From assembly GCA_015680685.1 (NCBI GenBank), contig MNCI01035277.1, positions 264,919 to 328,918 on the forward strand: a stretch of DNA of 64,000 nucleotides, in the 5' to 3' direction. The notes below the pieces were generated by a model that had not been told where the DNA came from, searched no databases, and saw only the letters and a list, made by a program, of their open reading frames with translations. Below, piece after piece: positions 45,850 to 58,183 of the stretch (position 1 is its first letter; every line of letters starts with the position of its first letter). The position numbers and the translations under genes are program-made. Source of the stretch: Gnetum montanum (taxonomy: Eukaryota; Streptophyta; Gnetopsida; Gnetales; Gnetaceae).

Positions 45850-46525
45850 GTGGTGTGTCTTTGGAGATCTCTACCTCCAACCCTTGATCAGTGTTTACAT
45901 TGTTGATGGTCTAAGGGGCTATGTTGTCACCAAAGATCACCACTTCCCCACCTTCGTAAGGTAAGTGGATCTCTTGGTGGATTGGTGAAGAGACAACCCT
46001 TAGTTGGGCTAACTAAGATCTCCCTAGGATTAGGTTAAATCTAGGCATCTCTTTAACCGCGATGAACTCTACATTAGTGGAAAATTGCTCCCCTGCCACA
46101 AAATCAATCATGACTATTCCCTTAACAACCACACCTGCTCCATTGAAGAACTTTAAATAGGTCGTTTTTGTTGGCTTGATTTAATCTACCAGGCTAAGCT
46201 TATCAAAAACGAGAAATAGGATAACGTTGGTTGTTACCCCATCATCAACATGCACCTTCTGAATCTTGTACTTACCCATGCGAATTATTATAAACATGGG
46301 TGCAGTAGTTACTTGACCCTTCTCAAGGTTAGCTTTGATTGCTTCATCGTGAAAGGTCAAAAGTATTAACCTTGATTCTTTGATTGCAGGTGAGAGAATT
46401 ATAGCATGGATAGCCTTTTCCTCTGCTGGCATGTCTTCCTTAGTAGGAATAGATGCCAACATGCGAACCAATGCTTCATGGTGCACGGGGGAGGTCATAA
46501 TTAGATTGTATAGGCTCAAAGTTGT
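45850..46525 (-). pseudogene. F aspartic protease
   Basis: Tat-type protease on the minus strand. The frame 46181-46519 has LTFHDEAIKANLEKGQV, IIIRMGKYKIQKVHVDDG (active site V-D-D-G near 46240) and TTNVILFLVFDKL. After a stop, GVVVKGIVMIDFVAGEQF and EMPRFNLILGRS (about 46000-46130) and SPIHQEIHLPYEGGEVVI (about 45945-46000) match G protease block by block. It cleaves the Gag-Pol polyprotein in an active element. Confidence 0.8.
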
Positions 46526-48720
46526 ATTCTTCTATTTTAGAGCCTACTTAACCTATGCAAGTGCATTTAGAAAATCCTTTCCACCATCTGATTATTTGGT
46601 GGTCTTTATCTCCTCTATGCACCCTAAGAGATGGATTTCTTGAGGAGGACAAGATTTGGCTTTTGGTTGGGTAGTAAGCCTTTGAGCCTCGATGGTTGCT
46701 TGTTGAATATGCATGTCTATGTTGGTCACTTTATATGATGGGGCGATGGGAACTGCTAACAAGGGGATAGGCTTAGGGGGGCCTAGTTCAGTGTGTTCCT
46801 TAGCCATCTTGTAGGCCAAATGCTCATCACGTCTCTTTGGGTGGGCAAGTTGTAATGCAATCCCCACCATTGGACCCTAGGCAAATGGGGGGTCCACACA
46901 TTTTAGCACCATTATAACAAAAGGTGTCTGGGTCATTGTTGTAATGTGCTATAAGGCCCTAACCACAAAAGGTATGATGGGTGCCTGAGGTGATGCTTTG
47001 ATGATGAAGGGGGCCTATGGCCTAGTTGACGTTGAGTATTCAATGTCACCAAAAGGCACATGGACCACAAACATTTCATGTATTGGCTCTACATCATCAT
47101 CAACACTAATAGAATTAATGATATATCCTACACCGCTAGCGTTTAATGGGTCCTTATAGATGTTCATGGACTAGTTCTCTAGCCAAATAGGATTACTTTC
47201 ATCAAGGATGAGCTTGCCTTGATCGATCATGCGTTGGATATCATCTTTCAACGCTAGGCAGTAATCCGTGTCATGGTTGTGCAACTGATGGTAGTTGCAA
47301 AACTAGTCCAATCTAAAATTTTTGGGTACTGGAGGCTCATTGGGCATAGCCGCAAAGGGGTCTCGGAGGACCTTGCAATACCTCTCATGGTGTTTGCGAG
47401 CATCCCCTAACATTTCCTTATGTTGAATGCACCCAACACTAAGCAATTGATCCAAAAGTTCTAATGGCTTGATCGATAAAGGGGTGTATTTTGAGTGATC
47501 CTTGCACTCAAAGTTTGCCCTTAGGAGAGCTTGCTCCATGACCACTAACGATGCAAGTTGGTTGGTTCCTACATTGCCAAAACTTGATGTTTTGTTGCTA
47601 TTGGTTAAGGCCTTAGGTTCCTTAGCTACCTGCTTGTTGTTGATGGGCTTAGCTTCATCAACCATAACTGCCACGGTGGTTGTCATGGCTTTCCCCTTTT
47701 CCTTATCTCTCTTTGCATGCTCATTCTTGTAGGCTATGTAAGCTGAGTCTTTGCTAACCTCTACCACATTCTATATGTTTTTTGTTTGGGTGAAATCTTA
47801 GCTAAGGGAACGCAGGGCTAAATAATATAGCTTCAATTTAATGAAATCATTTATTGTGCCTTTAAAAATGGCTAGCAAGTGGGTTTCAACAATTGGCTCA
47901 TGAATCTCATTTAGGGAAGTGCTCCAACGTTGTATGAATTTTTGCATTGGTTCTAGCGCTTCTTGCTTAACATTCATGAGTTGGTCCAGCGTGGCTTTCA
48001 GCTTCAAGTTGTACTTGAAGTGGGTTATGAACTAACTTAGCAACTCCTCCAGAGTTGAAATGGATGCTCGAGGAAGTGCATGATAACAATCTAAAGCTTT
48101 GCTAGTCAAAGACATAGCAAAGACATAGATAACCATGTGTGGCCACGCTTGCAGTAATAAGAACTTAGAATGGAAATTGACTAAGTAGGCGTTTGGGTTA
48201 CCCTCATCATTGTATTTCATGAATTAGGGAAGTTGGACCCTAGGAGGTAGTGTGAGCGAAGGAACGGCAAGGCTAATGGGATCATCCTAATAGAAGTCCA
48301 TTACATGGACTGTCTCTGAGTTGGCTGCTTTAAGCCACCTGACCTCCTCAGTGAGAGTTTGGATAAGCTAAAACACTTGGTCTAGACTTGGGGATGTTGT
48401 AGAGGGTTGTATCAGCTATGCCGGTGGGGCTGTTGAAGCGGCCAATAGTCCTATAGTCGATTATCCCATATGTGAAGCTTAGTACATTTATTGTTGTGTG
48501 TATTGTGACATCTAGGATAATTAAATAGTAGGTAAAGATGTTGCTGCCCACCATGTAGTTGAGGTTGGAGCTGTTGTTGGTGGTGGGACTAATATTTCTA
48601 GAATGATGAAAATGTGACTTGTGTGTGGCTGCAATATGGGCATGGTGTGCACATATGGTAGCACTAGCATCATAAACACTAGTTGCAAAGGTTGAATGGA
48701 TTGCAAAGAAATGATAAAGA
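46526..48720 (-). pseudogene. F gag
   Basis: Minus-strand Gag in three main frames. The N-terminal, Pro/Thr-rich part is at 48521-48706. The capsid domain is at 48032-48220 (NPNAYLVNFHSKFLLLQAW, then SLTSKALDCYHALPRASIST, LEELL), the standard Ty3/gypsy Gag pattern. It continues at 47798-48007 with EALEPMQKFIQRW. Then 47303-47767 is Lys/Glu-rich with conserved KYTPLSIKPLELLDQLL, and 46592-46870 is Pro-rich. A clear zinc knuckle is not visible. Stops lie between the frames. Confidence 0.78.
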
Positions 48721-49774
48721 AAAAATGGGCAAAAGGTCCTGCATTCTATTGCATAGATAGGACTAGGTGGCTAGCTACCACCAACAAAGTTTTAGGCTAT
48801 GGAAGTGTCACAATTGCCTCAAAGAAGGTAGAAGACTACAACTGGTGTGATAGGGATAAAAAGGCAAACTGTGAGGCTGAGATGTAGAGTGGGACACCAC
48901 TATTGAAATGAGACTCAAACTCCTCCTACCCATCTTACAGGGGTTCATCATAGTTAGATGATGAATTTTGCTCTTTTAGCCCACTCATCTTGATGTGTTG
49001 GTCCAAAATCCATTTAAAAGATTTAGTGAGTGGTATGACCACGCTAGGGGTAGGAAGGAACTCCCTTCTATTTCAATGAAAATTTTTGAAACTATGGTTT
49101 TCTTCCATTTCTTGGTAGTCCAATGGTAGGCTCACCTCAATCTTTACACACAAAAAGTTGTATTATTCATCATCAAGTGCCGTGTGTTTGGGCAATTGGT
49201 GCTACAATCTAAGAGACTTCCATTATGGCCATACCAGGCTAAGTAGTTGCTTGACATCTACCATGTGTTGCATGGGATGGGCTAACTCCAAGTTCAAGGC
49301 AGTAGCTAAGGTGTTAATAGGGTTCATTTTCATTGTGTAAGAAGAGACGTGAGAAAAAGAGATGTTTGCTAAAAACGTTTAAGTATAGAAAATTCTAAAA
49401 TAAAATGGCTAAGTGTGAAAATTGTAAAGAAAACAAGACAAAAATGGCTAAGTCTGAAAACACTAAAAAAATGGTTATCTCTACTGTTATGCTTGTCATG
49501 ATCTAAGGGACTATTATGCTCACTAGGTTGTCATGCTCTAAAAAACACTTAGAGTTAACACAGTAGATAGTTTGGGCTTTTTTTCCTATGGGGTTCCAAG
49601 GGAACCATCAACTGGGACTAATCTGCACCAACCAGAACGTAGACAACTCTTGTGCTAGCTTATGATCTAGCTACTACCGTAGCAAGTCCACAAGGGTGTT
49701 ATGTCTACACTAGCTTAGTGACAGGGGTACAAAAAGCACGTGGGAATACCCATGGCACACAGAAGGAATGAGAG
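48721..49774 (-). other. F leader between primer site and gag
   Basis: About 1 kb without a convincing ORF. Phrases such as AAATGGCTAAGTGTGAAAA repeat at 49400-49470. The + ORFs 48696-48887 and 49158-49340 have no recognisable domain. Confidence 0.5.
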
Positions 49775-49792
49775 GTCCTCCTTCTAGCACCA
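49775..49792 (-). other. F primer binding site
   Basis: In minus sense, five bases after the LTR, TGGTGCTAGAAGGAGGAC begins. It resembles the TGGCGCTAGAAGGAGGG site of Tat-like elements. I do not assign the tRNA. Confidence 0.6.
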
Positions 49793-49797
49793 AAAAC

Positions 49798-51667
49798 TGT
49801 GATGTCTGAAAATGTCAGTGGCTGGAACACCGAGAGGTCTGCGAGCGTACAACCTAACCCTGAATCTGTGTGAGGGATGTGTTGGATGAAATAGAAATGA
49901 GGTGCCCTGAATGGTCTGGTCGATCAAATAGGGACTTACATAGTATAACAATAACTATTTGTAAACAAAGATTTTAGTGAGCCTCATGTGGGAGTCAAGA
50001 CAATGATCAAGAACAAAACATAATGTGACGTGAATATGTAAATACATATTGACAGTAGAAGAAAGTGCAAAAGTAAATGCTGAGAAATTTAAAACAAATG
50101 TTGAAAATATAGAACCAGAGCTTGATTATGGAAAAATACACCACCCAAAGATCGAGGAGCGCAACTTTTAATTGAATAATGTTTGAAGTTGGTACGCGGC
50201 ATTAGACAGGCATAGCGGCAACGTAGCGATGCAGTCACAATCTATGGGATGTCACAGATGCAGTGCTAGTAGCTGTGAAGGAGGCTGAACATGCTAGGTT
50301 GGCAATCATCACGATATGTGGATGCAAGGAAAACTATCATGGTGCTTACCAAGATGTCAAGCTCAGGTGCTTAGGTGCGGGAGTGATGAAGATGCTAAGA
50401 GTGCTCTAATGCTTGATGCTTAAAATGATTTGCTAACCAACCAATAAAATGCTCATTATCATGGTATTTATAGGGCTAGGGTTGATGTGAGATGCAGGCT
50501 AGATGCCACATGGCCTAGGTCCCACATGGCATGGACGTGGATAATTCATGCTGACATGTTATGCTTCAAATGTCAAGCTATAAGTGTTAAGATCAAAGTG
50601 TAATGCTCTACAAAATAGGAACTGGAACTCAGAAATTCCCAAACTATGACCACACCACTCGAACTACATGTACTGGAGTCTAAAGGACTACCATGTACCT
50701 ACAAACAATGCCAAAATAAATGCAACTAGGAGCCTATGCTCTAGGACTACATCTTCCCCCTCTTCTAAGTAGGGTCAAGCATAGGGATAATTTTGGGGGT
50801 TAATGGGGGATGCAAAAGCAAAGTAGTCTACTGATCTCAGTTGTTGGAGGGACATCGGAGCTGAAATGAAAGTTGATGTCAAGTTCTAGAACCTTTTGGA
50901 GGCATTCGAAGGCATTTTCCATGTGTAACGTTGTCTACGCTGCACAGTGTGATGGAGTGTAGCATGAACACTTGGAAAAATTTTGCAGATTTTAACTTGT
51001 CACACTGTCTACATTGCGTAGCATAACAGAGCATATCATAAGTACTTTGATGAATTTTGCCAAAATTTGTAATGTTTTTTTGTGGCACGCTAACCACACT
51101 CTAGGCTGTAGTAGGACGAGCAACCTTAGAAATTAGAAAATTTCCAAATGCATCTCCCATGTCTAGATGGCTTAACAGATCTTTGTTTAATACTTAGAAA
51201 AATTTGGCCTTGAAACCTATGTCAAGCTGGCTACATTATGTAGCGTAACAGAGCATGATAGGCCCAAAAGATAGAAAATTTGCCAAATTGTTTCGTCCAT
51301 CCTGAGCACTTTTGACAAACTCTAGTAACCAAAACATGTGTCAAGCTAGGTAAGTTGGAGAGCATAGCGAGCTTGATAGTCCATGAGATAGAAAAGTTGC
51401 CAAGCTATTTGATCCATCCCAAGTGACCCTTAACTACTTCTAGCTTGACATTTGTGCAAATTGGCCATGGAAGTGTGTGCTACACTGGCTATGCTGAGTA
51501 GCGTAGCAAGCAACCTTAGAAAAATTTTGCAAAAAATTAGGACTTCAAGTGTGCTACATTGTTATGCTGCACAGCATGACACCAGACTTAGAAAAATTTT
51601 TCCTAGCTTTTGACACTTAGAAAAATCTACCATGAAACTGCAAAAGCCAAAAATTGGTGGTGTTTCA
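49798..51667 (-). repeat. F 5' LTR
   Basis: The + strand reads TGTGATGTCTGA...GTGGTGTTTCA. It is colinear with 24031-25921. A minus-sense TATA box lies near 50463-50474. It is the 5' LTR because the primer site is adjacent on the minus strand. Confidence 0.9.
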
Positions 51668-51672
51668 ATACT
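51668..51672. repeat. TSD of element F, right copy (ATACT)
   Basis: Identical to 24026-24030. Confidence 0.9.
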
Positions 51673-52750
51673 CTATCTGTGAATTGATTCTAGCTCCAAG
51701 GAGCAGTACCAACTTTCTACTTCTTTTGTGAGTGTCCTAGGAAATAACTTAAGTTCTTACCAATTGTTCTCTATGTTCTGCAAGGCATAGGCATCATGAA
51801 AATCTTAAACATGGATCTATGAATCTGACTTATATCCCCCCTCAAATCAGGAGATATTTTTCATATCCAACCTCTTGATTTTTCTATCTTTCACGTGCTT
51901 GGTTGAAATTTTACTACCTCTACAATGTTTAGCATGCTTCGAGTTGCAAGCAAAGGTTCATCATCATCATGATTTTGATGTTGCCTATGATGTCCTCTGT
52001 TACCCCTTCATTCATATTAGGGCCTATGATCATTGTCCCATCATTCACCTCCATCATGGTTTTTTCCTCTACAATTTTGATTAAATTTAGAGGAGGAGGA
52101 AGAAGATGCAAATGAAGAAGATGAAGAGAAAGGAGGACTACCACCACCATAGTGTCTGCAACCTTCTCTTCACTTGTCACAACTATGATCATTAAGTTTA
52201 TCATCATCATGATGCTTACCCAAGCCACTACCTTGACTCCCATTTTTACGTAAACTAGGATTGTTGATAGTGATCTGTAAGTTTGGGTTCAATCCCCCTT
52301 CACTAGAGTCAAGGAATGAAGAAATTTCATATTGAAAACCCCCAGAGGAAGGATCCTCATTGTCTTTTTGGTTCATCAGAAACAAGGGGTTAGTAAATCA
52401 TTTCCCCTTTGTAACTTCATTTCACTTCTCCTAGTGTCAATCTCTTTTATGTTATGTTTTCATGGGATGGTAGTCCCAATAGTCATGGTCTTGCACAATG
52501 TACTCTTTTTGAAGATCCTAAATGTCCAAACTCTTAAGAGTTTAGAGCAGCATCCTAGGAATAGATTGATTGGCAGCAACACAATGTTGCCCTTGATTTC
52601 TCTCCATCACAGCTATTCATCCTAATGTAGGATGAAGGTGAAACTAGGTACAAACTCATCTAAATGAGTGTGCACCACTTTGAATTCATGGCACACTAGC
52701 AGTTTTGATTCATCATGCCTATGAGAAGAAGAAATTTTGGATTAAAAGAA
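51673..52750 (-). pseudogene. B gag, 5' part
   Basis: Minus-strand beginning of B Gag. The N-terminal portion (52170-52385) is Asp/Ser/Gly-rich and followed by a His/Asp-rich stretch, like C1 3840-4000. LQLEAC near 51930-51950 corresponds to LQPEAC in C1 (4281-4295). The capsid part has DAYALQNIENNW and LKLFPRTLTKEVESWY (about 51690-51790). It stops at the residues S-I-H-R, where F is inserted, and continues at 24025. Confidence 0.78.
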
Positions 52751-52876
52751 AAATTCAATGTGCTTTAATTATAATTATAATTATAATTTTTTGAATGATT
52801 ACAACTTTAGAATTCATTTCAATGATCTTAAATAATTTTCACTAAGTCCTAGATAGTGAATCTATCAAACTACAAA

Positions 52877-52894
52877 TCCCCAACAACGATGCCA
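52877..52894 (-). other. B primer binding site (tRNA-Asp type)
   Basis: In minus sense TGGCATCGTTGTTGGGGA, one base from the LTR. It has two more C-to-T changes relative to C1, in the same 18-base site. Confidence 0.8.
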
Positions 52895-52895
52895 A

Positions 52896-53801
52896 TGATG
52901 AGCAACGAGTAGACCCTACGCCCAATCATACAAATCACTAAGCATTCATGCATGATCTAGTTGAATTTCATGGACTTATAGCCTTCTAAGTACACTGGTC
53001 TATAGGAGGTGAAATCAACCATTGCAATCGTTGTTGTCCCAATTACACTTGTGAAATGCAAAGATATGGTTAAGTGAAACTAAGGCATATGATTTTTATC
53101 GTTTTTATGTTTTATGTTCTAAGTCACCTAAAGATAAAGAATAATGAATAAAGATATTTAATTGCTAATTTAATCTAATAACTAGCTAACACTTAACTAA
53201 TCCTAACATAAGCATCCATTCCCACTTGTAGTACACATCTTGAACACGTTTAACACTACTAGGTTACCAAGCATTACTGGGATTACTAAGAGTCAAGCAT
53301 ATTCTTGAAGTATTCATACTTATGTGCTTAATTAATTTCTATTTAATTTATCTTAATTTAGCTTAATTTAATTACTTTAACTACTTAAAGCATTAAAGGA
53401 AATTGCTTAGAATATTAAATGCATAAAGGAAATAATTAATCTATTTTAAAGTCCTACAAGATTTATCAAAATGCTCATCTTTATTGTTGCACACACTATA
53501 GTGCTTAGGTACAATAGTGCTCAAATAAAGATCTATACACTCTTTGACTCCTACTGTAAGCACTTAGAAAAATATTCTAACTTTCAAGTGAAAAAATTAC
53601 TAGAGCTTTGCTACAACTATGATACTTATGCCATAAATGTTGCTAGCAAGCATGTATTAATAGGCGAAATAGGAAGCCCTGTCGACGGGTACATATCATC
53701 AGGTCAAACCCTACATCAACAAGATCACATTGATGAGATCCCATTGATGGGGTCCCATCAATGGCATCCCATCGATGTGACCAAACTATGACACTTCATT
53801 A
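52896..53801 (-). repeat. B 5' LTR
   Basis: 906 bp; the + strand starts TGATGAGCAACG and ends CATTA (expected CATCA). It aligns with 12953-13825 throughout. The ACTTC duplication follows. Confidence 0.88.
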
Positions 53802-53806
53802 ACTTC
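53802..53806. repeat. TSD of element B, right copy (ACTTC)
   Basis: Identical to 12948-12952. The A integrase reading resumes directly after. Confidence 0.88.
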
Positions 53807-54250
53807 CTATAGGGTATTCACCATATGAGTTAGTTTATGGCATATTTCCTACTCTACTAATCTATGTAGAGCTAAATACCCTTGCCACTGCCAGTACTCT
53901 TGACCTAGATCTAAACTTAGCTTAAAGTGAATGCCTAATGAATCTAAATATTTTAGATAATAATCATCTAGTAGCTCAAATGAGTAATAAAGTCCACAAG
54001 AAGTATTTCAAATATAGACATGATGCTAAAATAAGAAAAGTATCTATCAAGACTAGTGATAAAGTCCTTTATTATAATCCTAATCATGTTCTATAAAAGA
54101 CTAAGTATCAAATTCTTTGGCAAGGATCTTATATCGTTCATGCAACATATTAATCAAATGTCATGCAAATCTATCACTTGATAAACCCACAAAAACTTAT
54201 TCTTGTCAATATTCAACAAGTGAAACCATTTTGTGACTTTTCAAATACTC
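53807..54250 (+). pseudogene. Element A integrase, C-terminal part
   Basis: Continues A pol after B. It has GYSPYELVYGIFPTL (about 53813-53855), VHKKYFKYRHDAKIRKV, DKVLYYNPNHVL and the end VNIQQVKPFCDF (54209-54245), each with a counterpart in C1 at 9085-9520. Stops near 53923, 54094 and 54152. The hydrophobic reading after 54250 derives from a T-rich tract and is not part of a domain. Confidence 0.82.
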
Positions 54251-54681
54251 CAAAGACTCCACCTCACATGCTAAGCCATTTAACACCCATTCAGTCTTTC
54301 ACATTATCACTCTTAATGATAGTCATGGGGGTGTCAATTTTAATACTTGCCACCATATCTTCTTTTTATATTCTTTTTACATTTTCCACCTTTCTTATCA
54401 GTTTTTACTTTCTTTTATACTTTTTCTATTTCTTTATCATTTTTCATTCTTTAATATCTTTCAAATTCTTTATATGTTTTTCCTTTCTTATTATTTTTCT
54501 ATGATTCTTACTATTTTTCATATACATACTTTCACTCATTTCTCTAATAAAGTGTAAATGAATAAAACAATATGTAGTCAAAATAATAAGAATTTCACCC
54601 TATTATCAAATTATTAAAGGACTAATTATATATGCATTGAGACCACATCATCCATCCACTCATTTCTAATAATAAGAGGTT
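54251..54681 (+). other. Element A sequence after pol
   Basis: It contains the PPT-like TAGTCATGGGGGTG at 54320-54333, then a long pyrimidine-rich tract (54358-54500), whose translation gives a spurious Phe/Leu/Ile-rich ORF. No gene seen. Confidence 0.6.
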
Positions 54682-54686
54682 CTTAC
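54682..54686. repeat. TSD of solo LTR, left copy (CTTAC)
   Basis: Matches 56288-56292 exactly. Confidence 0.9.
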
Positions 54687-56287
54687 TGTAACATTCGAAA
54701 ACATCAGTAGCTAGAACATCGAGAGGTCCACGAGTGTATAGCCTACCCTAAATGATTTGGTCGATTAGACAGGGACTTATGTGATGTTAGAACAATTGTT
54801 TGTAAGAAGGGTTTATGGTGTGTTACGCACGGACACCGAGACTAGCTAAGCCAGAGTGTAGCAGGGTGTCAGCTTGAGAACAATGATGTAAATGTGCAAA
54901 TATGTACAAAAAAGTGAGAAAATACAAGTATTACATTGAATACCAAAGAGAAATGCTTACAAATGCAATAGAATTTAAGAATAGAAGTGCACCACCCCAA
55001 AAGGGGGACCATAGCTAATTTCAAAAGGGTCTCAAAAGGTACACAGTGTACAACAGGTGTAATGGGAGCACAATCATAGGCTCAGTGGTGTCAGGCCATG
55101 AAGTTTGGTGCTCACTATGATGAACTATGCTTGCTAGGTTGGTCTCCATAGTGTACTATGCAATGTTTTGTAGGGCTACAATGGGGCTGTGGTGTACCGT
55201 GTGATGTAGGGTTGCCTATTTTCCGGTGTGGTGTGCTCTGGGTCTTGTTTGCCCATGGAGCTAAGTGCCAAGATGCCAAAGTGTCAAATGTCAAATGAAA
55301 GTGTCAACTACCCCACTAGTAAAAAATGGAAGCCAATCCTCTAAAACATTGGGGCATAGGGGTATTTATAGGGCTAGGGTTAGCCCAAAATGTAGATCGG
55401 ATGCCATGTGGTAGTGTGGTACGTGGGACCACAAGAAAACTTTAGAAAATTTTCTAAGTCTGGAGGTGATCAGAAAAAGTTCAAAAAATTTTATAACTCT
55501 AGCTACTATGCTTGTCTCGTGTTATGTGCAATACATGGGACACTTGTTACTACGTTCATCCCATGTTATGTGTGGGACACGGGACATTAGCTACTACACT
55601 CATCCCATGTTATGTGTAGTACATGGGATGCTCCCCAGGGATAGGATATAGCATGGATGCTTAGAAGAATCTGGTAAAAATTGCAGTCCTTATTCTTGCT
55701 ACACTAACTATGCTCTAGAGCATAGCAAGAGGTGTAGCCTTAAGAGTTAGAAAATTTACCAAATGCCTCTTTCATGCTAAGCTATCTTGACAGCATCTAG
55801 CTTGACACTTAGGCAAAACTTGTCACTGAAAAGTGTGCTATGCTAGTCATGCTCTGAAGCATAGCAAGGGCAATGGGAGTGTACCACAAAACTTAGAAAA
55901 TTTTTCAAAACTAGCCATTTGTGTGTTGGCTATGCTTGCTATGCTTTGGAGCATAGCAGAGCGCAGCAGCTACAGTGCCAAGCGTAACAACTACATTGCC
56001 AAGCGTAACAGCTACATTGTCGAGTGTAATAGCTATAGTGTCATTACAGAGCATCACAACTACAGTGCCAGGCATAGCACAACACTTAGAAAAATTTGCT
56101 AAGTTTTGACACTTAAAGAAATTTGCAAAAAATGCCATCGTTCTAACACTAAGAAAAATTTTGCAAATCTGGTAGTTGGAGTTGACTACACTTAACACTT
56201 AGAAAAACTTGGGCAAAGTGCCACTATTTTGACACTTAGCTAAATTTGCAATCAAGATGTTGAGACCTAAAATTCTATGGCATTTCA
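54687..56287 (-). mobile_element. Solo LTR of the F family
   Basis: 1601 bp from TGTAACATTCG to CATTTCA with a perfect CTTAC duplication and no interior. The first 150 bases align with the F LTR starts (CATCAGTAGCTAGAACATCG, then AATGATTTGGTCGATTAGAC). A minus-sense TATA box lies near 55366-55380 (GGTATTTATAGGGC). This is the product of recombination between the two LTRs of an element once inserted in A. Confidence 0.88.
55961..56085. repeat. Short tandem repeat in solo LTR
   Basis: Four to five units of about 20-26 bases around AGCGTAACAGCTACATTGCC. A similar CTACAGTGCCAGGCATAGC unit closes the array. Such arrays are a feature of the distal half of F-type LTRs. Confidence 0.75.
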
Positions 56288-56292
56288 CTTAC
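56288..56292. repeat. TSD of solo LTR, right copy (CTTAC)
   Basis: Matches 54682-54686. Confidence 0.9.
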
Positions 56293-58183
56293 TATGGACA
56301 TAATGACATTCTTTCCACAATAAAACTAAAATACACTTGTGATCATTATGTCAAGATAGAAAAGTAAAGGACCAAGGGAGAATGAAAAGGGTGTGACATC
56401 AAGGGAACTTGTGAATTCTCTAAAGCTACTACTATAAGTCCTATCCTACTTTTAAGTTGTATTATTTACTTGAGTTCTAAAAACAAAATCAACTTATTCC
56501 TAAAATACGTACTACCTTACCATATCACCAGAAAGGCATGTTATCCATGCTTGAAGGTAGTCCTTTAGTAAGGTTGATATAGCATTAACCTAATAAATAA
56601 ACATAATAAAAATTTCTAGGTGTTCTACTAGAAAGACATGTTACCCATGCCTATAGGTAGGTAACTTCTTAGAAATTTCAAGATTTTTTGAACTTGCATT
56701 GGTTATGGGGCTAGAAAGATATGTTACCCATGCCTAAAGGCACTCATCTATCCAATGGCCAAGTCTCCTTTAACAATAAAATGTGTTAATAATAAATTGC
56801 TTCTTTGAACTTCATTGTCAAGTTTTAATATTTCTTGTAGTTGTGGTAGTCTTGTGGTTATTAATTTTGAGATGATACAATGCAATGTCATTGGTAAGCG
56901 GTATGGACATGGTTTGGATCTTGGATGGAAGAGCTAATGATTATTTAATCATGCATCACATAAAGAATTCATTATGCCTATGGTAAGACATCTCACATCC
57001 CATTTTCTGCAATTCCTACTACTACCATTCCACCTCACTATTATATACAATCATACTTGGATGGTTGTATATAATATAGTGTTATTTTTTCATTGAAGCA
57101 ATACTAATATATGTGTTTTGGACGATGGATATATTTTACATTCAACTTCTTAAGTACCTATGGACACTTATGGGTGTGGTTATGTAAAGGCACTAAAGGT
57201 AGGAGCCTGCTTTTGGAAGGATCCTCTTGTTTAACTTGTGTGCTTCATACTTGATGACCAATTACAAATCATCTTGTGTCTCCAAAACACTCAATATGAT
57301 CATTTTTATCTTTTCTATATACTCATCTTCAATAATATGTTCAGAAATTTTGACAAACCATCTTTTACAAACTTAACTGAATTACCTTGCCCAAAATCCT
57401 TCATTCACACACTTTTAATGACAAATTCCAATAATATGAGCATCACGTTGGACTATCTCTATACCTTTCAAACTATTCAATTTTTCTAATTTTTTAGTAG
57501 TAAACACACAAAATATTGAAATTTTTCATGATGATATCGTAGATACAATGTATGAGCCCTTACAATATTGCATCCATAATGTTGTATCTATTATGTATCC
57601 ATGATAAAAAATTATATATATGTGCGGCAAGTTAGAAATTTTTTCCATTCTCATTCAATGCCTAGGGAGTTCATGCTATTTTTTTGACCTCCAAACCTCC
57701 AAGAGCCATATATTCCTCATTGTAACTCTGATTTGAGTCATTTTTATTTCTTTTATTTTTGCCCATGAAGTGACCAACTTAGTCGTGGGGGAGAGTACTT
57801 TGTGTAGTTATGCAAATTTCATTAAATTTTTCTAACACTTAGAAGAACAAATAAATGGTAAGAAAAATAAGAAATAATTATATTTTAAACTAACAAAGCC
57901 TAATAAATGTAACAATTCTTCCAAAAATAACCATTCAAACATATGTTAACAAGAAATTAGCAATTATGATAGAACATGAAGCCTAAAATTGTTTGTAAAC
58001 ATTAGGAAATTTTACAATTAGGGATTTTAAATTTTTTTCCAAGTCTAAAATCTAAATAAAAACTAAAACGTAATAGTAAGAGTTGATTTTGATCAAATCG
58101 AAGAACTCAAGAAAGGGCTATGAACAATTAGAGATTATTATGAAATCCTTAGGCAATCTTAAAGAAATTCATTATTATTGTAG
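56293..58183 (+). other. Element A non-coding spacer before ORF-X
   Basis: No domain found. AAAAGGGTGTGACATCAAGG near 56387 matches C1 near 10008. A 30-base motif (GAAAGACATGTTACCCATGC) occurs three times (56529-56560, 56628-56660, 56711-56740). A hairpin lies at 57037-57080. A PPT-like TAGTCGTGGGGGAG lies at 57780-57793. The ORF 57238-57489 has no recognisable domain. Confidence 0.6.

Larger units (their letters stand above)
24031..51667 (-). mobile_element. Element F: Tat/Ogre-like LTR retrotransposon with nested material
   Basis: 27.6 kb between two LTRs of 1891 and 1870 bp with a perfect ATACT duplication, inserted in the capsid region of B gag. In minus sense from the right: LTR, primer site, 1-kb leader, gag, protease, a long interval (31214-45500) holding G, H and + strand gene debris, then RT, RNase H, a second RNase H, integrase, a tandem-repeat spacer, polypurine tract and LTR. 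A second RNase H after the first is characteristic of the plant Tat lineage. LTR divergence by eye is about 15%. Confidence 0.88.
12953..53801 (-). mobile_element. Element B: Athila-like LTR retrotransposon, split by F
   Basis: The two LTRs (12953-13825 and 52896-53801) and the ACTTC duplication bound 40.8 kb, of which 27.6 kb is the nested element F. On the minus strand, starting at the right, the order is LTR, tRNA-Asp-like primer site, gag, [F], gag end, protease, RT, RNase H, integrase, 3' spacer, ORF-X, polypurine tract, LTR. It interrupts the integrase of A. About 29 differences in about 200 LTR bases by eye suggest some 14% divergence, older than C1. Confidence 0.88.

Noticed and set aside
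54163-54504. Hydrophobic + ORF after A integrase, possibly an envelope-like membrane protein
   Set aside because: The N-terminal part is the pol tail and the hydrophobic part is translation of a T-rich tract; there is no conservation in C1.
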